Positions 1 through 7,848 of a DNA stretch of 64,000 bases are shown here, piece by piece. The first letter of the stretch is position 1; every line of letters starts with the position of its first letter. The DNA is from UBA10908 sp964608965 (lineage in GTDB: Bacteria; Bacillota; Clostridia; Peptostreptococcales; Anaerovoracaceae), in contig CAZSPZ010000001.1 of NCBI GenBank assembly GCA_964608965.1, forward strand, positions 1-64,000, read 5' to 3'. The position numbers were made by a program, and so were the translations under genes. The notes under the pieces were generated by a model that searched no databases, was not told the DNA's origin, and saw nothing but the letters and a program-made list of their open reading frames with translations.

Positions 1-1
1 T

Positions 2-427
2 TTCGAGCATATCCCCTCGATTGACAGGCAGATAAAAACGCTCAAAGAAGTAGGCCTTGGCTATGTAAAACTGGGGCAGCCTTCCACGCAGCTCTCCGGC
101 GGAGAAGCTCAAAGAGTTAAACTTGCCACAGAACTTTCCAAGCGAAGCACAGGCAATACGCTGTACATTTTGGATGAACCCACGACCGGACTTCACTTCG
201 CGGATGTGGATAAATTGATTCACGTGCTGTCCACATTGACGGATGCAGGCAACACAGTTGTTGTCATCGAACATAATCTGGATGTGATAAAGACATCCGA
301 TCATATTATAGATCTTGGACCGGACGGCGGAGAACGTGGCGGCATGATTATTGCCGAAGGAACTCCCGAAGAGATTGCGAAAGTAGAGAATTCATATACA
401 GGCGAGTTCTTAAAGCGAATCGTATAA
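2..427 (+). CDS. uvrA: Excinuclease ABC subunit A, C-terminal fragment (5' end outside window)
   Basis: UvrA is the damage-recognition ATPase of nucleotide excision repair and works as a dimer with UvrB. The open frame enters the window at base 2 and holds only the last 141 residues, so this is a cut gene and not a pseudogene. The fragment shows the ABC signature LSGGEAQRVKLA, the Walker B stretch LYILDEPTTGLHF and the H-loop VVIEHNLDVI of the second ATPase domain. It ends at TAA 425-427, 14 bases before pncB, so the downstream genes may be co-transcribed with it. Identity is near certain. Confidence 0.95.
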   Translation, partial: FEHIPSIDRQIKTLKEVGLGYVKLGQPSTQLSGGEAQRVKLATELSKRSTGNTLYILDEPTTGLHFADVDKLIHVLSTLTDAGNTVVVIEHNLDVIKTSDHIIDLGPDGGERGGMIIAEGTPEEIAKVENSYTGEFLKRIV

Positions 428-441
428 AGAAAGGGTATAGA

Positions 442-1866
442 ATGGAAACGTGCAACCTTACAATGTTGACTGACTTTTATGAGTTGACGATGGCAAACGG
501 ATATTTTCAGCAGGGCGTAGGAGAGGAGATCGCATATTTCGACCTTTTTTACCGCAAAAACCCCGAAGACGGAGGTTTTGCCATTATGGCAGGGCTTCAG
601 CCGTTCATCGAGTACCTGCAGAAGTTGTCGTTTACTGAAAAAGACATAGAATTCTTAGCCGGGAAGGAAATTTTCGACCCGAAATTTCTTGAATATCTTT
701 CAACATTTAAATTTGACTGCGATGTCTGGGCCGTTCCGGAGGGGACACCCATCTTTCCCGGAGAGCCGATTGTCATCGTAAGAGGGCCCGTCATCCAAGC
801 ACAGTATGTCGAAACCATGGCGCTGCTTTTAATTAACCACCAGAGTCTTGTGGCAACAAAAGCAAACCGCATTGTTCGTGCTGCGGACGGCCGGGGCGTG
901 ATGGAGTTCGGATCAAGAAGAGCTCACGGAGCCAGCGCGGCTATTTTGGGAGCAAGAGCAGCTTATATCGGAGGTTGCGTGGGAACTGCCTGCACGATTG
1001 CAGAACAACTTTACGGAATCCCTGCTCTTGGGACCATGGCGCACAGCTGGGTGCAACTTTTCGATACGGAATACGAGGCCTTTGATAAATATGCGGAGCT
1101 TTACCCGGGAAACTGTACGCTTCTTGTAGACACTTACGATGTTTTGAAGTCCGGCATACCCAATGCCATTAGAATTTTTAAAGAGAGAAAGCCGACAAAG
1201 AAGGGTATTCGAATCGACTCGGGAGATGTTACTTACCTTACGAAAAATGCGCGAAAAATGTTGGACGAGGCAGGCTTTCCCGAATGTCAGATTGTCATTT
1301 CAAACTCTTTAGACGAGTACCTGATCCGGGACATGCTGCTGCAAGGTGCCTGCATTGACTTCTTTGGCGTAGGAGAGCGTCTGATTACCGCAAAATCCGA
1401 ACCGGTGTTCGGAGGCGTTTATAAGTTGGTTGCCGTGGAAGAAGACGGAGCGATTGTTCCCAAAATAAAACTGTCTGAAAACGTCGAGAAAATAACCAAC
1501 CCCGGATATAAGAAAGTGTACAGGCTGTACGATAAAGGAACAAAGCAAGCTTTTGCAGACGTCATCACCTTGGCAGACGAAAGCATCCCTGCCGGCGAAG
1601 ACTATCCGATCGTGGATCCTCACTCTACAAAAGTATATAAAAAACTCGGCAATTTTGAAGCGAAGGAACTTTTGGTCCCCATATTTGAAAAGGGAGTCTT
1701 GGTCTATCAATCACCTCCCGCAAAAGAAATCCGCGCATATTGTCTGCAGAATGTTTCTCAGGTTTGGGAAGAAATTCTCCGCTTTGAAAATCCCCATCGT
1801 TATTATGTGGATCTTTCTATTTCTCTTTGGGATTTGAAGAACAAAATGCTTCAGGAGCACGAATAA
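442..1866 (+). CDS. pncB: Nicotinate phosphoribosyltransferase
   Basis: This enzyme converts nicotinate, PRPP and ATP to nicotinate mononucleotide, the entry step of the Preiss-Handler NAD salvage route in the cytoplasm. The 474-residue length and the N-terminus NLTMLTDFYELTMANGYF are typical of the bacterial NAPRTase family, and the central region includes EFGSRRAHG and RIDSGDVTYL, parts of the phosphoribosyl-binding barrel. The start has an AAAGGG site just upstream. Its stop overlaps the start of the next gene (TAATG), which indicates translational coupling with the hydrolase and ung. Confidence 0.95.
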   Translation: METCNLTMLTDFYELTMANGYFQQGVGEEIAYFDLFYRKNPEDGGFAIMAGLQPFIEYLQKLSFTEKDIEFLAGKEIFDPKFLEYLSTFKFDCDVWAVPEGTPIFPGEPIVIVRGPVIQAQYVETMALLLINHQSLVATKANRIVRAADGRGVMEFGSRRAHGASAAILGARAAYIGGCVGTACTIAEQLYGIPALGTMAHSWVQLFDTEYEAFDKYAELYPGNCTLLVDTYDVLKSGIPNAIRIFKERKPTKKGIRIDSGDVTYLTKNARKMLDEAGFPECQIVISNSLDEYLIRDMLLQGACIDFFGVGERLITAKSEPVFGGVYKLVAVEEDGAIVPKIKLSENVEKITNPGYKKVYRLYDKGTKQAFADVITLADESIPAGEDYPIVDPHSTKVYKKLGNFEAKELLVPIFEKGVLVYQSPPAKEIRAYCLQNVSQVWEEILRFENPHRYYVDLSISLWDLKNKMLQEHE

Positions 1867-2795
1867 TGATTCAGGAATTTACATTTTTGAGTTCGGACGG
1901 ACGAAGCAATATACACGCTTATAAAATCGAACCCAAAGAAGAGCCATGCGCCATCCTTCAGATTGTTCACGGCATGAGCGAATATTTTACACGATACGAG
2001 GGCTTTGCTGATTATTTGAGCGAAAGCGGCATTCTGGTCGTCGGTCACGATCATATCGGCCACGGCAAAAGTGCAGAGCCCGAAAATTACGGATATTTCG
2101 GTGCAAAAGGCGGATGGAAGTTCTGGGTGGAAGATACGCATACTCTTCGCCGTATCATTCAAGATAAATATCCCGGTCTTCCGTATGTTATTTTGGGCCA
2201 CAGCATGGGATCGTTTATCCTGCGGGCTTACCTGACTAAATATGGCGAAGGGCTTTCCGGCGCTATCATTACAGGAACATCCGGGCAAAACCGTTTGAAC
2301 GGCTTTGGCTTGGCAGTGGTAAAGGCGCTTCGCAAGGTTTTCGGGGGTCGCTACCGCAGTCAGTTGGTTCATAATTTAGCATTTGGCGCAAACAACAAAA
2401 AAATACCTTCGCCTAAAAATATTTATGAATGGTTATCCAGCGATGCGAAGATCAGTGCAAAATATGCCGAAGATCCGATGTGTAACTTTATTTTTACGCT
2501 GGCAGGTTTCGCCGACTTGTTTGGAATTCTGGCTTTTGTTTCTCGCAAGGATTGGGCAGGAAAAATTCCCAAAGAACTCCCGATATTATTAGCTTCGGGG
2601 AAGTTGGATCCCGTTGGGAAATACGGAGTCGGACCCTTGGAAGTCTATGAAAAATTAAAAGGAACAGGGCACGATAATACAGCGCTTTTACTCTACGAAG
2701 ACATGAGGCACGAAATACTCAACGAGCGGGGCAAAGCGACCGTCTATGGCGACATGAGAGATTTCATACTGGATGCGGCAGAAATCGATGGTTAA
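1866..2795 (+). CDS. Alpha/beta hydrolase (monoacylglycerol lipase / lysophospholipase type)
   Basis: This is a 309-residue serine hydrolase of the Hydrolase_4 (lysophospholipase-like) family. The nucleophile elbow GHSMGS puts the catalytic serine at about residue 113; a candidate acid lies in SGKLDPVG and the histidine in DMRHEIL near the C-terminus. The HGMSEY and HIGHGKS stretches match the oxyanion-hole region of monoacylglycerol lipases. No signal peptide is visible, so it is probably cytoplasmic. The ATG at 1866 is chosen because it overlaps the pncB stop; an upstream in-frame start at 1827 would run into pncB. The substrate cannot be read from sequence. Confidence 0.85.
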   Translation: MIQEFTFLSSDGRSNIHAYKIEPKEEPCAILQIVHGMSEYFTRYEGFADYLSESGILVVGHDHIGHGKSAEPENYGYFGAKGGWKFWVEDTHTLRRIIQDKYPGLPYVILGHSMGSFILRAYLTKYGEGLSGAIITGTSGQNRLNGFGLAVVKALRKVFGGRYRSQLVHNLAFGANNKKIPSPKNIYEWLSSDAKISAKYAEDPMCNFIFTLAGFADLFGILAFVSRKDWAGKIPKELPILLASGKLDPVGKYGVGPLEVYEKLKGTGHDNTALLLYEDMRHEILNERGKATVYGDMRDFILDAAEIDG

Positions 2796-3456
2796 AATCG
2801 GAAACGACTGGGACGAGCTCTTAGTCGAAGAATTCAATAAAGACTATTACCTCCGGCTAAGGGATTTCCTGAAATCGGAATATTCCACCCGTACCATCTA
2901 TCCGGACATGCACGATATTTTTAATGCACTGAAAAGCACACCTTATTCAAAAGTAAAGGTGGTTATTTTAGGGCAAGATCCTTATCACGGCCCGGGACAG
3001 GCCCACGGCATGTGTTTTTCTGTTAAACCGGGCGTGGAACAACCTCCTTCACTGGGCAACATATTTAAAGAACTCCATTCGGATTTGAATATTCAAAGGC
3101 CCAGAGACGGAACTTTGCAAAGTTGGGCAGACCAGGGCGTTCTCCTGCTGAATGCCGTACTTACCGTACGCGCAGGCGAAGCGAACTCACACAAGGACAA
3201 GGGTTGGGAATTTTTTACGGACAGAATCATCGAGCTCTTAAACCAAAGGGAACAGCCGATGGTTTTTCTCCTTTGGGGGGCGAATGCCAGGGCAAAGAAA
3301 TCACTGATTACAAATTTGAACCATTTAGTTTTAGAAGCCCCACATCCAAGTCCTTTATCTGCTTACCATGGATTTTTCGGTTGCAGGCATTTTTCGAAGG
3401 CCAATGAATTTCTTGAAACGAAAGGCTTGGACACTGTCGATTGGGCTATAAAATAA
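2788..3456 (+). CDS. ung: Uracil-DNA glycosylase, family 1
   Basis: Ung removes uracil from DNA as the first step of base excision repair. The 222-residue protein carries both diagnostic motifs: GQDPYHG with catalytic Asp about residue 64, and HPSPLSAYHGFFG with the catalytic His about residue 186. The ATG at 2788 is preferred over the upstream ATG at 2773 because it gives the family's usual N-terminus. It overlaps the hydrolase stop by eight bases, so the three genes form one operon. No terminator is obvious after it, but a new promoter lies before lemA. Confidence 0.95.
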   Translation: MVKIGNDWDELLVEEFNKDYYLRLRDFLKSEYSTRTIYPDMHDIFNALKSTPYSKVKVVILGQDPYHGPGQAHGMCFSVKPGVEQPPSLGNIFKELHSDLNIQRPRDGTLQSWADQGVLLLNAVLTVRAGEANSHKDKGWEFFTDRIIELLNQREQPMVFLLWGANARAKKSLITNLNHLVLEAPHPSPLSAYHGFFGCRHFSKANEFLETKGLDTVDWAIK

Positions 3457-3478
3457 TACAATGAAATTCTTATGCATA

Positions 3479-3487
3479 TGTTATAAT
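3479..3487 (+). promoter_or_regulatory. Probable extended -10 promoter for lemA
   Basis: The intergenic stretch between ung and lemA contains TGTTATAAT, an extended -10 element (TGnTATAAT), about 70 bases before the lemA start. No good -35 hexamer is seen, as is common for extended -10 promoters. Confidence 0.5.
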
Positions 3488-3558
3488 TAATATGCTCTAA
3501 ACGGAGCAATATAAGCTTTAGCGAAAAATAAAACGCGTTTACCCAAGGAGGGGAAAAA

Positions 3559-4110
3559 ATGATAGGTTATGTCATATTAGCAATTGCAGCATTGGCCGGG
3601 CTGTTTGTCTTGGCTTTTTACAATGGCGCAATCAAACTGCGCAACGGCATCGAAGAAGCCTTTGCCACGATGGACGTTTTTATGAAGAAAAGATACGATT
3701 TGATTCCTAATCTTGTGGAGACCGTCAAAGGATATGCCGCTCACGAAAAAGATACGCTGAATGCGATTACGGAAGCAAGATCCAGAACCGCAAGCGCAAC
3801 AACCACAGAAGAAAGACTTGCGAGCGAATCCGGGTTACAGAGTGCCCTTAAATCTTTATTCGCAGTGGCAGAAAGCTATCCGGATTTAAAAGCAAACCAG
3901 AATTTCCTTGCTTTGCAAGCAGATCTTACGGGTGTGGAAGATGAGATTGCCAGTTCCAGAAGATATTATAACGGCGTCGTCAAGGAATTCAATAATAAGA
4001 TTTTAGTATTTCCGGGGAACATGCTTGCCGGAATGTTCGGCTTTTCTAAACAGCCTATGTACGAAGTTGCCGGCGAAGAAGAACGCAAGAACGTTTCCGT
4101 AAAATTTTAA
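3559..4110 (+). CDS. lemA: LemA family membrane protein
   Basis: LemA-family proteins have one N-terminal membrane anchor and a coiled helical domain facing outside; their role in bacteria is unsettled. The 183-residue length, the hydrophobic segment at about residues 2-22 and the conserved stretch KKRYDLIPNLVETVKGYA followed by YNGVVKEFNNKI identify the family. It has a strong AAGGAGGGG site. The next gene, 25 bases downstream, encodes a DUF2207 membrane protein, a very common partner of LemA in Firmicutes, so the pair probably works together at the envelope. Confidence 0.9.
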   Translation: MIGYVILAIAALAGLFVLAFYNGAIKLRNGIEEAFATMDVFMKKRYDLIPNLVETVKGYAAHEKDTLNAITEARSRTASATTTEERLASESGLQSALKSLFAVAESYPDLKANQNFLALQADLTGVEDEIASSRRYYNGVVKEFNNKILVFPGNMLAGMFGFSKQPMYEVAGEEERKNVSVKF

Positions 4111-4135
4111 TCCGAAGAGATGATCGAGGGACGAT

Positions 4136-5869
4136 ATGAAAAAACATCATTCCAAAAGATTCATGCTGTTCATCGTATGCATGGTCCTGTTCATGTGGCC
4201 GGCTGCTTTCGCATATGCGGAAGGCATCAGCTACGACACTTTGGACTATCACGTAGACCTGGTGGTCCACGAAAACAACACGTTCTCTGTCACTGAAGCA
4301 ATCACCGTAGATTTTTTGAGTCCCGCTCACGGAATTTATAGATATATTACCATCGGCGGGGAAATTTACTTTAACGATGAAAACGGTGAATTGATAAGCA
4401 TTCCCGGAAACTTGTCACTTTCAAATATAAGTGCCGGAGATGTGGAATTGGATGTCAGCACCGATTCGGACAACGCTGTTCTGCGGCTTGGCAGTGCAAA
4501 CGCGACATTGGAAGGTATCAATACTTATACTATCACCTACGATGCGGCGGCTTACGACGACGGAATCGATCTGTTTGATCAAATCTATTGGGATCTTATT
4601 CCGACAGACTGGGAGACACCTATCGAACACGCTTCCTTTAGCGTTACCATGCCAAAGGATTTTGACGAAACATCGATGGACGTTATTACAGGTGTTACAG
4701 GAAGCGGCGATGAGAGCCGTGTAATCTGGACGAAAACGGGGAATGTCATAAACGGCGAAGTGAACGGGGCTCTGAGTACTTACGAGGGTTTGACTTTTCG
4801 AACGATTTTACCGGAAGGTTACTTTGTGAACGAAAAGACGGATGCGTGGATGGGCATTCTTGCCATTGCGGCAAGTGCGGCATCCGGGCTCGCTGCTCTG
4901 TTTCTTTTCTTCCGGTTCGGGCGGGATAAAAGGGTCATTCCCGTCGTCGAATTCTATCCTCCGGATGATATGTCTCCTGCCGAAGTCGGCTACGTTTTAG
5001 ACGGCAGCGCGAACGAAAGCGATATTATTTCACTTGTTCCGTATTTCGCGGAAAAAGGATTGTTGGAAATTCGCAGACTGGAGCCGAAGAAGAAACTTTT
5101 GGGAACCGATATAGAGCAGTACGAGCTCAATAAATTAAAGGATATCCCGACGGATGCTCCCGAATATCAAAAAGTATTTTTCGACGGATTATTCGCTTAC
5201 GGCAATCCCATCAACATCAGCGAAGTGCCTGCGGAATTCGGCGATAAATTTGCGGCTGCTCAAGGCTTTCTCAAGAGTTACTTTGACGGAAACAAATCCA
5301 CTCAAGTATACGAAATGAGTTCAAAAGTAGCCACAGGAGTCGGAATCCTACTGACGGTAATACCCTTAATCAGTTTTGTGCTCACGGTGGGCGCGGTCGG
5401 CGTAAGCGAGGCGATTGCTTCTTTGTCCATTCTTACCGCTATCGCATCGTTCCTCATCGCTGTAATCTGCACCATATTTATGCGCAAGCGTACCGATTAC
5501 AGTTCCCGTCTGCTTGGACGGCTTAAAGGTTTTAAGAATTTCATCAGGACAGCGGATCTTGATCGAATCAAGGCGTTGGTCAACGAGGACCCGAAATATT
5601 TTTATAATGTTCTTCCTTATGCCTATGTGTTCGGGCTCACAAAGGAATGGATGGATAACTTCGAAGGCTTGGCAGTGCCTCCTCCCACCTGGTATTCGGA
5701 TAACATGGGCACTTTCCACATGTTTTACCTGATGAACAGCTTTTCTCGCATAGCAGAAACATTGCCCACGGCTCCCCCTCCCAGCGAAGCAAGCTTCAGC
5801 GGCGGCGGATCCTCCGGCGGCGGCTTCTCCGGCGGCGGTTTCGGCGGCGGTGGCGGCGGTGCCTGGTAA
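4136..5869 (+). CDS. DUF2207 domain-containing membrane protein with Gly-rich tail
   Basis: A 577-residue protein with a signal peptide (about residues 1-29, ending AFAYA), an extracellular beta-rich DUF2207 domain to about residue 235, a membrane segment near residues 240-262, a cytoplasmic portion, two more hydrophobic segments around residues 395-450, and a C-terminal tail of glycines and serines ending in GGGGGGAW. This architecture is that of the YciQ/DUF2207 family. The biochemical function is unknown; the recurring pairing with LemA suggests an envelope complex. A strong terminator follows. Confidence 0.85.
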   Translation: MKKHHSKRFMLFIVCMVLFMWPAAFAYAEGISYDTLDYHVDLVVHENNTFSVTEAITVDFLSPAHGIYRYITIGGEIYFNDENGELISIPGNLSLSNISAGDVELDVSTDSDNAVLRLGSANATLEGINTYTITYDAAAYDDGIDLFDQIYWDLIPTDWETPIEHASFSVTMPKDFDETSMDVITGVTGSGDESRVIWTKTGNVINGEVNGALSTYEGLTFRTILPEGYFVNEKTDAWMGILAIAASAASGLAALFLFFRFGRDKRVIPVVEFYPPDDMSPAEVGYVLDGSANESDIISLVPYFAEKGLLEIRRLEPKKKLLGTDIEQYELNKLKDIPTDAPEYQKVFFDGLFAYGNPINISEVPAEFGDKFAAAQGFLKSYFDGNKSTQVYEMSSKVATGVGILLTVIPLISFVLTVGAVGVSEAIASLSILTAIASFLIAVICTIFMRKRTDYSSRLLGRLKGFKNFIRTADLDRIKALVNEDPKYFYNVLPYAYVFGLTKEWMDNFEGLAVPPPTWYSDNMGTFHMFYLMNSFSRIAETLPTAPPPSEASFSGGGSSGGGFSGGGFGGGGGGAW

Positions 5870-5904
5870 AATTTATTTATCGAATCATAGAATCAATTAC
5901 AAGT

Positions 5905-5940
5905 CGGAATGTTCGCCTATAGGCGAACATTCCTTTTTTT
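5905..5940 (+). terminator. Intrinsic terminator of the lemA-DUF2207 unit
   Basis: A perfect 12-bp hairpin with arms GGAATGTTCGCC and GGCGAACATTCC, a TATA loop and a run of seven T. Confidence 0.95.
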
Positions 5941-5976
5941 AACTTCTAAATATTGTGGGTTTCTCCGCCTATAATC

Positions 5977-6004
5977 TTTACAATATACAAGAAACGCTTA
6001 TAAT
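5977..6004 (+). promoter_or_regulatory. Promoter of the xpt operon
   Basis: TTTACA at 5977-5982 and TATAAT at 5999-6004 are separated by 16 bases. The leader before xpt is only about 50 bases and shows no purine-riboswitch core. Confidence 0.65.
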
Positions 6005-6059
6005 TATAATGTATTGATCAGGGGAACAAATTCAGGGGTTTTACAGGAGAATCATACCG

Positions 6060-6632
6060 ATGCAAGAGCTTAAGAATCGTATCCTAAAAGACGGACAAGG
6101 CATAGGCACGGGAGTTCTCAAGGTGGACTCTTTTTTAAATCATCAAATAGATGTAGCTCTGATGGATGAAATAGGAAAAGAGTTGGCAAAGCGATTTTGC
6201 GGCAAAGGCATCACAAAGGTTCTCACTGTGGAAAGCTCCGGCATTCCGGTGGCCTGTGCCACTTCCAGAGCCTTGGGAAATCTTCCGGTTGTCTTTGCAA
6301 AAAAGGCTGCGCCAAACACCATGGTGGAGGGTGTTTACAGTACAGATGTAAAGTCTTTCACCAAAGAGACGGTTTCCACAATCAGAGTCTCCAGAAAATA
6401 CCTTCAGCCGGAGGACGCTGTTTTGATTGTAGATGATTTTCTGGCTTACGGAGAATCAGCTTTAGGCCTTGCGAAACTGGTCAAGGCTTCGGGTGCCACG
6501 CTGGTGGGTGTGGGTGCCGTGATAGAAAAACAATTTCAGGGAGGCAGCGCAAGACTTCGGGACGCCGGTTATCACGTGGAATCACTTGTGGTTATAAAGT
6601 CCATTCAGGACAATAACATAGAATTCGAATAG
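6060..6632 (+). CDS. xpt: Xanthine phosphoribosyltransferase
   Basis: Xpt makes XMP from xanthine and PRPP in purine salvage. The 190-residue length, N-terminus MQELKNRIL, substrate stretch FLNHQID and the PRPP-binding motif VLIVDDFLAYGESA identify the Xpt family. An AGGAG site precedes the ATG. The nucleoside transporter genes start 36 bases downstream, so uptake and salvage are encoded together. In many Firmicutes xpt is controlled by a guanine riboswitch; none is visible here. Confidence 0.93.
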   Translation: MQELKNRILKDGQGIGTGVLKVDSFLNHQIDVALMDEIGKELAKRFCGKGITKVLTVESSGIPVACATSRALGNLPVVFAKKAAPNTMVEGVYSTDVKSFTKETVSTIRVSRKYLQPEDAVLIVDDFLAYGESALGLAKLVKASGATLVGVGAVIEKQFQGGSARLRDAGYHVESLVVIKSIQDNNIEFE

Positions 6633-6668
6633 TACATCACTTTAAAGAGGAAAAAGGAGAACGTAACA

Positions 6669-7760
6669 ATGAAAAGAACATTAGCACTGATACTGATTCT
6701 TACCCTTGTTCTTGGTTCATTTGCTGCCTGCGGCGGCGGTGCGGAACCCGAGGTAACAGAACCTGAACTGACAGTAGGATTTATCTTTATCGGACCCATC
6801 AACGACGGTGGCTATACACAGGCTCACTACGAAGGCGCAGTAAAGATGAAGGAGCATTTCGCAGGGAAAGTGGATTTTAAGTATATTGAGAACGTAAATG
6901 ACAGCGACACACAAGCTTCTCTGACAGCTGCGCAGAACCTTCTTGATCAAGGTTGTGACGTAATCGTCGGAGCATCCTTCGGATTTATGGAAGCACTTAA
7001 CCAACTCGCAAACAGCGGAGATTATCCGGACAAGTACTTCCTGCACTTCTCCGGCTACATGGCAAACGAGACAAACTTTGACAATTTCTTCGGTTCGATA
7101 GACGAAGCAAGATACCTTGCAGGTATGGTTGCAGGATCCATGACAGAAACCAACAAATTGGGTTATGTAGGGGCAATGCCGCACACCGAAGTCATGATCG
7201 GAATCAACGCTTATACGCTTGGCGCACAGTCTGTCAATCCGGATGCTGAAGTCAGCGTCGTATATATCGGTTCTTGGGGAGACCCCGAAAAAGAACTGGC
7301 TGCCGCAGAGCAACTTCTTGCAGAAGGCTGCGATATTATTACCCAGCATAGCGACTCCACAGGTCCTCAGCTTGCAGCACAGGATGCCGGCGCGTATGCA
7401 ATCGGTTATAACCTCGCTAACCCCGCTGCACCCGAAGCTTATCTGACTGCCCCCATTTGGCATCACGATGCATATTACATCTATGCAGTAGAAAACATTC
7501 TTGCGGGAACCTTTAAGCCGGAAAGCTATTACGGCACCCTGGCAACAGGCTACATCGACCTGGCTCCCATGAGCGATTTGGTCCCTGCAGAGATTCAAGA
7601 TTTAGTGAACGCCAAAAAAGAAGAAATGGTTGCAGGAACTTTTGCTCCGTTCTCCGGTTACATCGAAAATGCAGACGGAACAGTTCTCTGCCAGGAAGGG
7701 CAATCTCTTAACAGAGGAGAAATCTGGGCTATCGGTCAGCTCGTAAAAGGCGCAAAATAA
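6669..7760 (+). CDS. BMP family nucleoside-binding lipoprotein of ABC transporter
   Basis: This is the extracellular substrate-binding lipoprotein of a purine nucleoside importer (PnrA/BmpA/NupN type). A lipoprotein signal peptide ends in LGSFAAC, giving a lipidated Cys at about residue 20. The rest of the 363 residues contains GFIFIGPINDGGYTQAH and HSDSTGPQ, positions that line the nucleoside pocket in PnrA. It leads the NBD-permease-permease set that follows, and a hairpin after its stop may stabilise its message so that it is made in excess. Confidence 0.92.
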   Translation: MKRTLALILILTLVLGSFAACGGGAEPEVTEPELTVGFIFIGPINDGGYTQAHYEGAVKMKEHFAGKVDFKYIENVNDSDTQASLTAAQNLLDQGCDVIVGASFGFMEALNQLANSGDYPDKYFLHFSGYMANETNFDNFFGSIDEARYLAGMVAGSMTETNKLGYVGAMPHTEVMIGINAYTLGAQSVNPDAEVSVVYIGSWGDPEKELAAAEQLLAEGCDIITQHSDSTGPQLAAQDAGAYAIGYNLANPAAPEAYLTAPIWHHDAYYIYAVENILAGTFKPESYYGTLATGYIDLAPMSDLVPAEIQDLVNAKKEEMVAGTFAPFSGYIENADGTVLCQEGQSLNRGEIWAIGQLVKGAK

Positions 7761-7794
7761 TTGACTCTTAAAGTATAAAATATAAAAAAATGGT

Positions 7795-7829
7795 ATGATA
7801 GGGGGAGTCTTAAGGACTTTCCCTATCAT
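7795..7829 (+). promoter_or_regulatory. Intercistronic hairpin between binding-protein and ATPase genes
   Basis: A 15-bp stem (7795-7809 with 7815-7829, two G-U pairs, five-base loop) with no T run behind it. Its position directly after the binding-protein gene fits an mRNA-stabilising or attenuating element that raises binding protein over ATPase, as in other importer operons. It contains an ATG that could be mistaken for the next gene's start. Confidence 0.65.
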
Positions 7830-7848
7830 GCTATACACGGAGGAACAG

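Noticed and set aside
5940..6060. Possible guanine riboswitch before xpt
   Set aside because: The conserved junction core (TATAAT..GTTTCTACC..ACTAC) is missing and the leader is too short.
6717..7598. 293-residue minus-strand open frame
   Set aside because: Lies wholly opposite the BMP lipoprotein gene, has no recognisable motif, and is rich in Cys and Val as expected for a shadow frame.
7795..7848. ATG 7795 as start of the nucleoside ATPase
   Set aside because: It is inside a 15-bp hairpin without a ribosome site; GTG 7849 has GGAGG at good distance.
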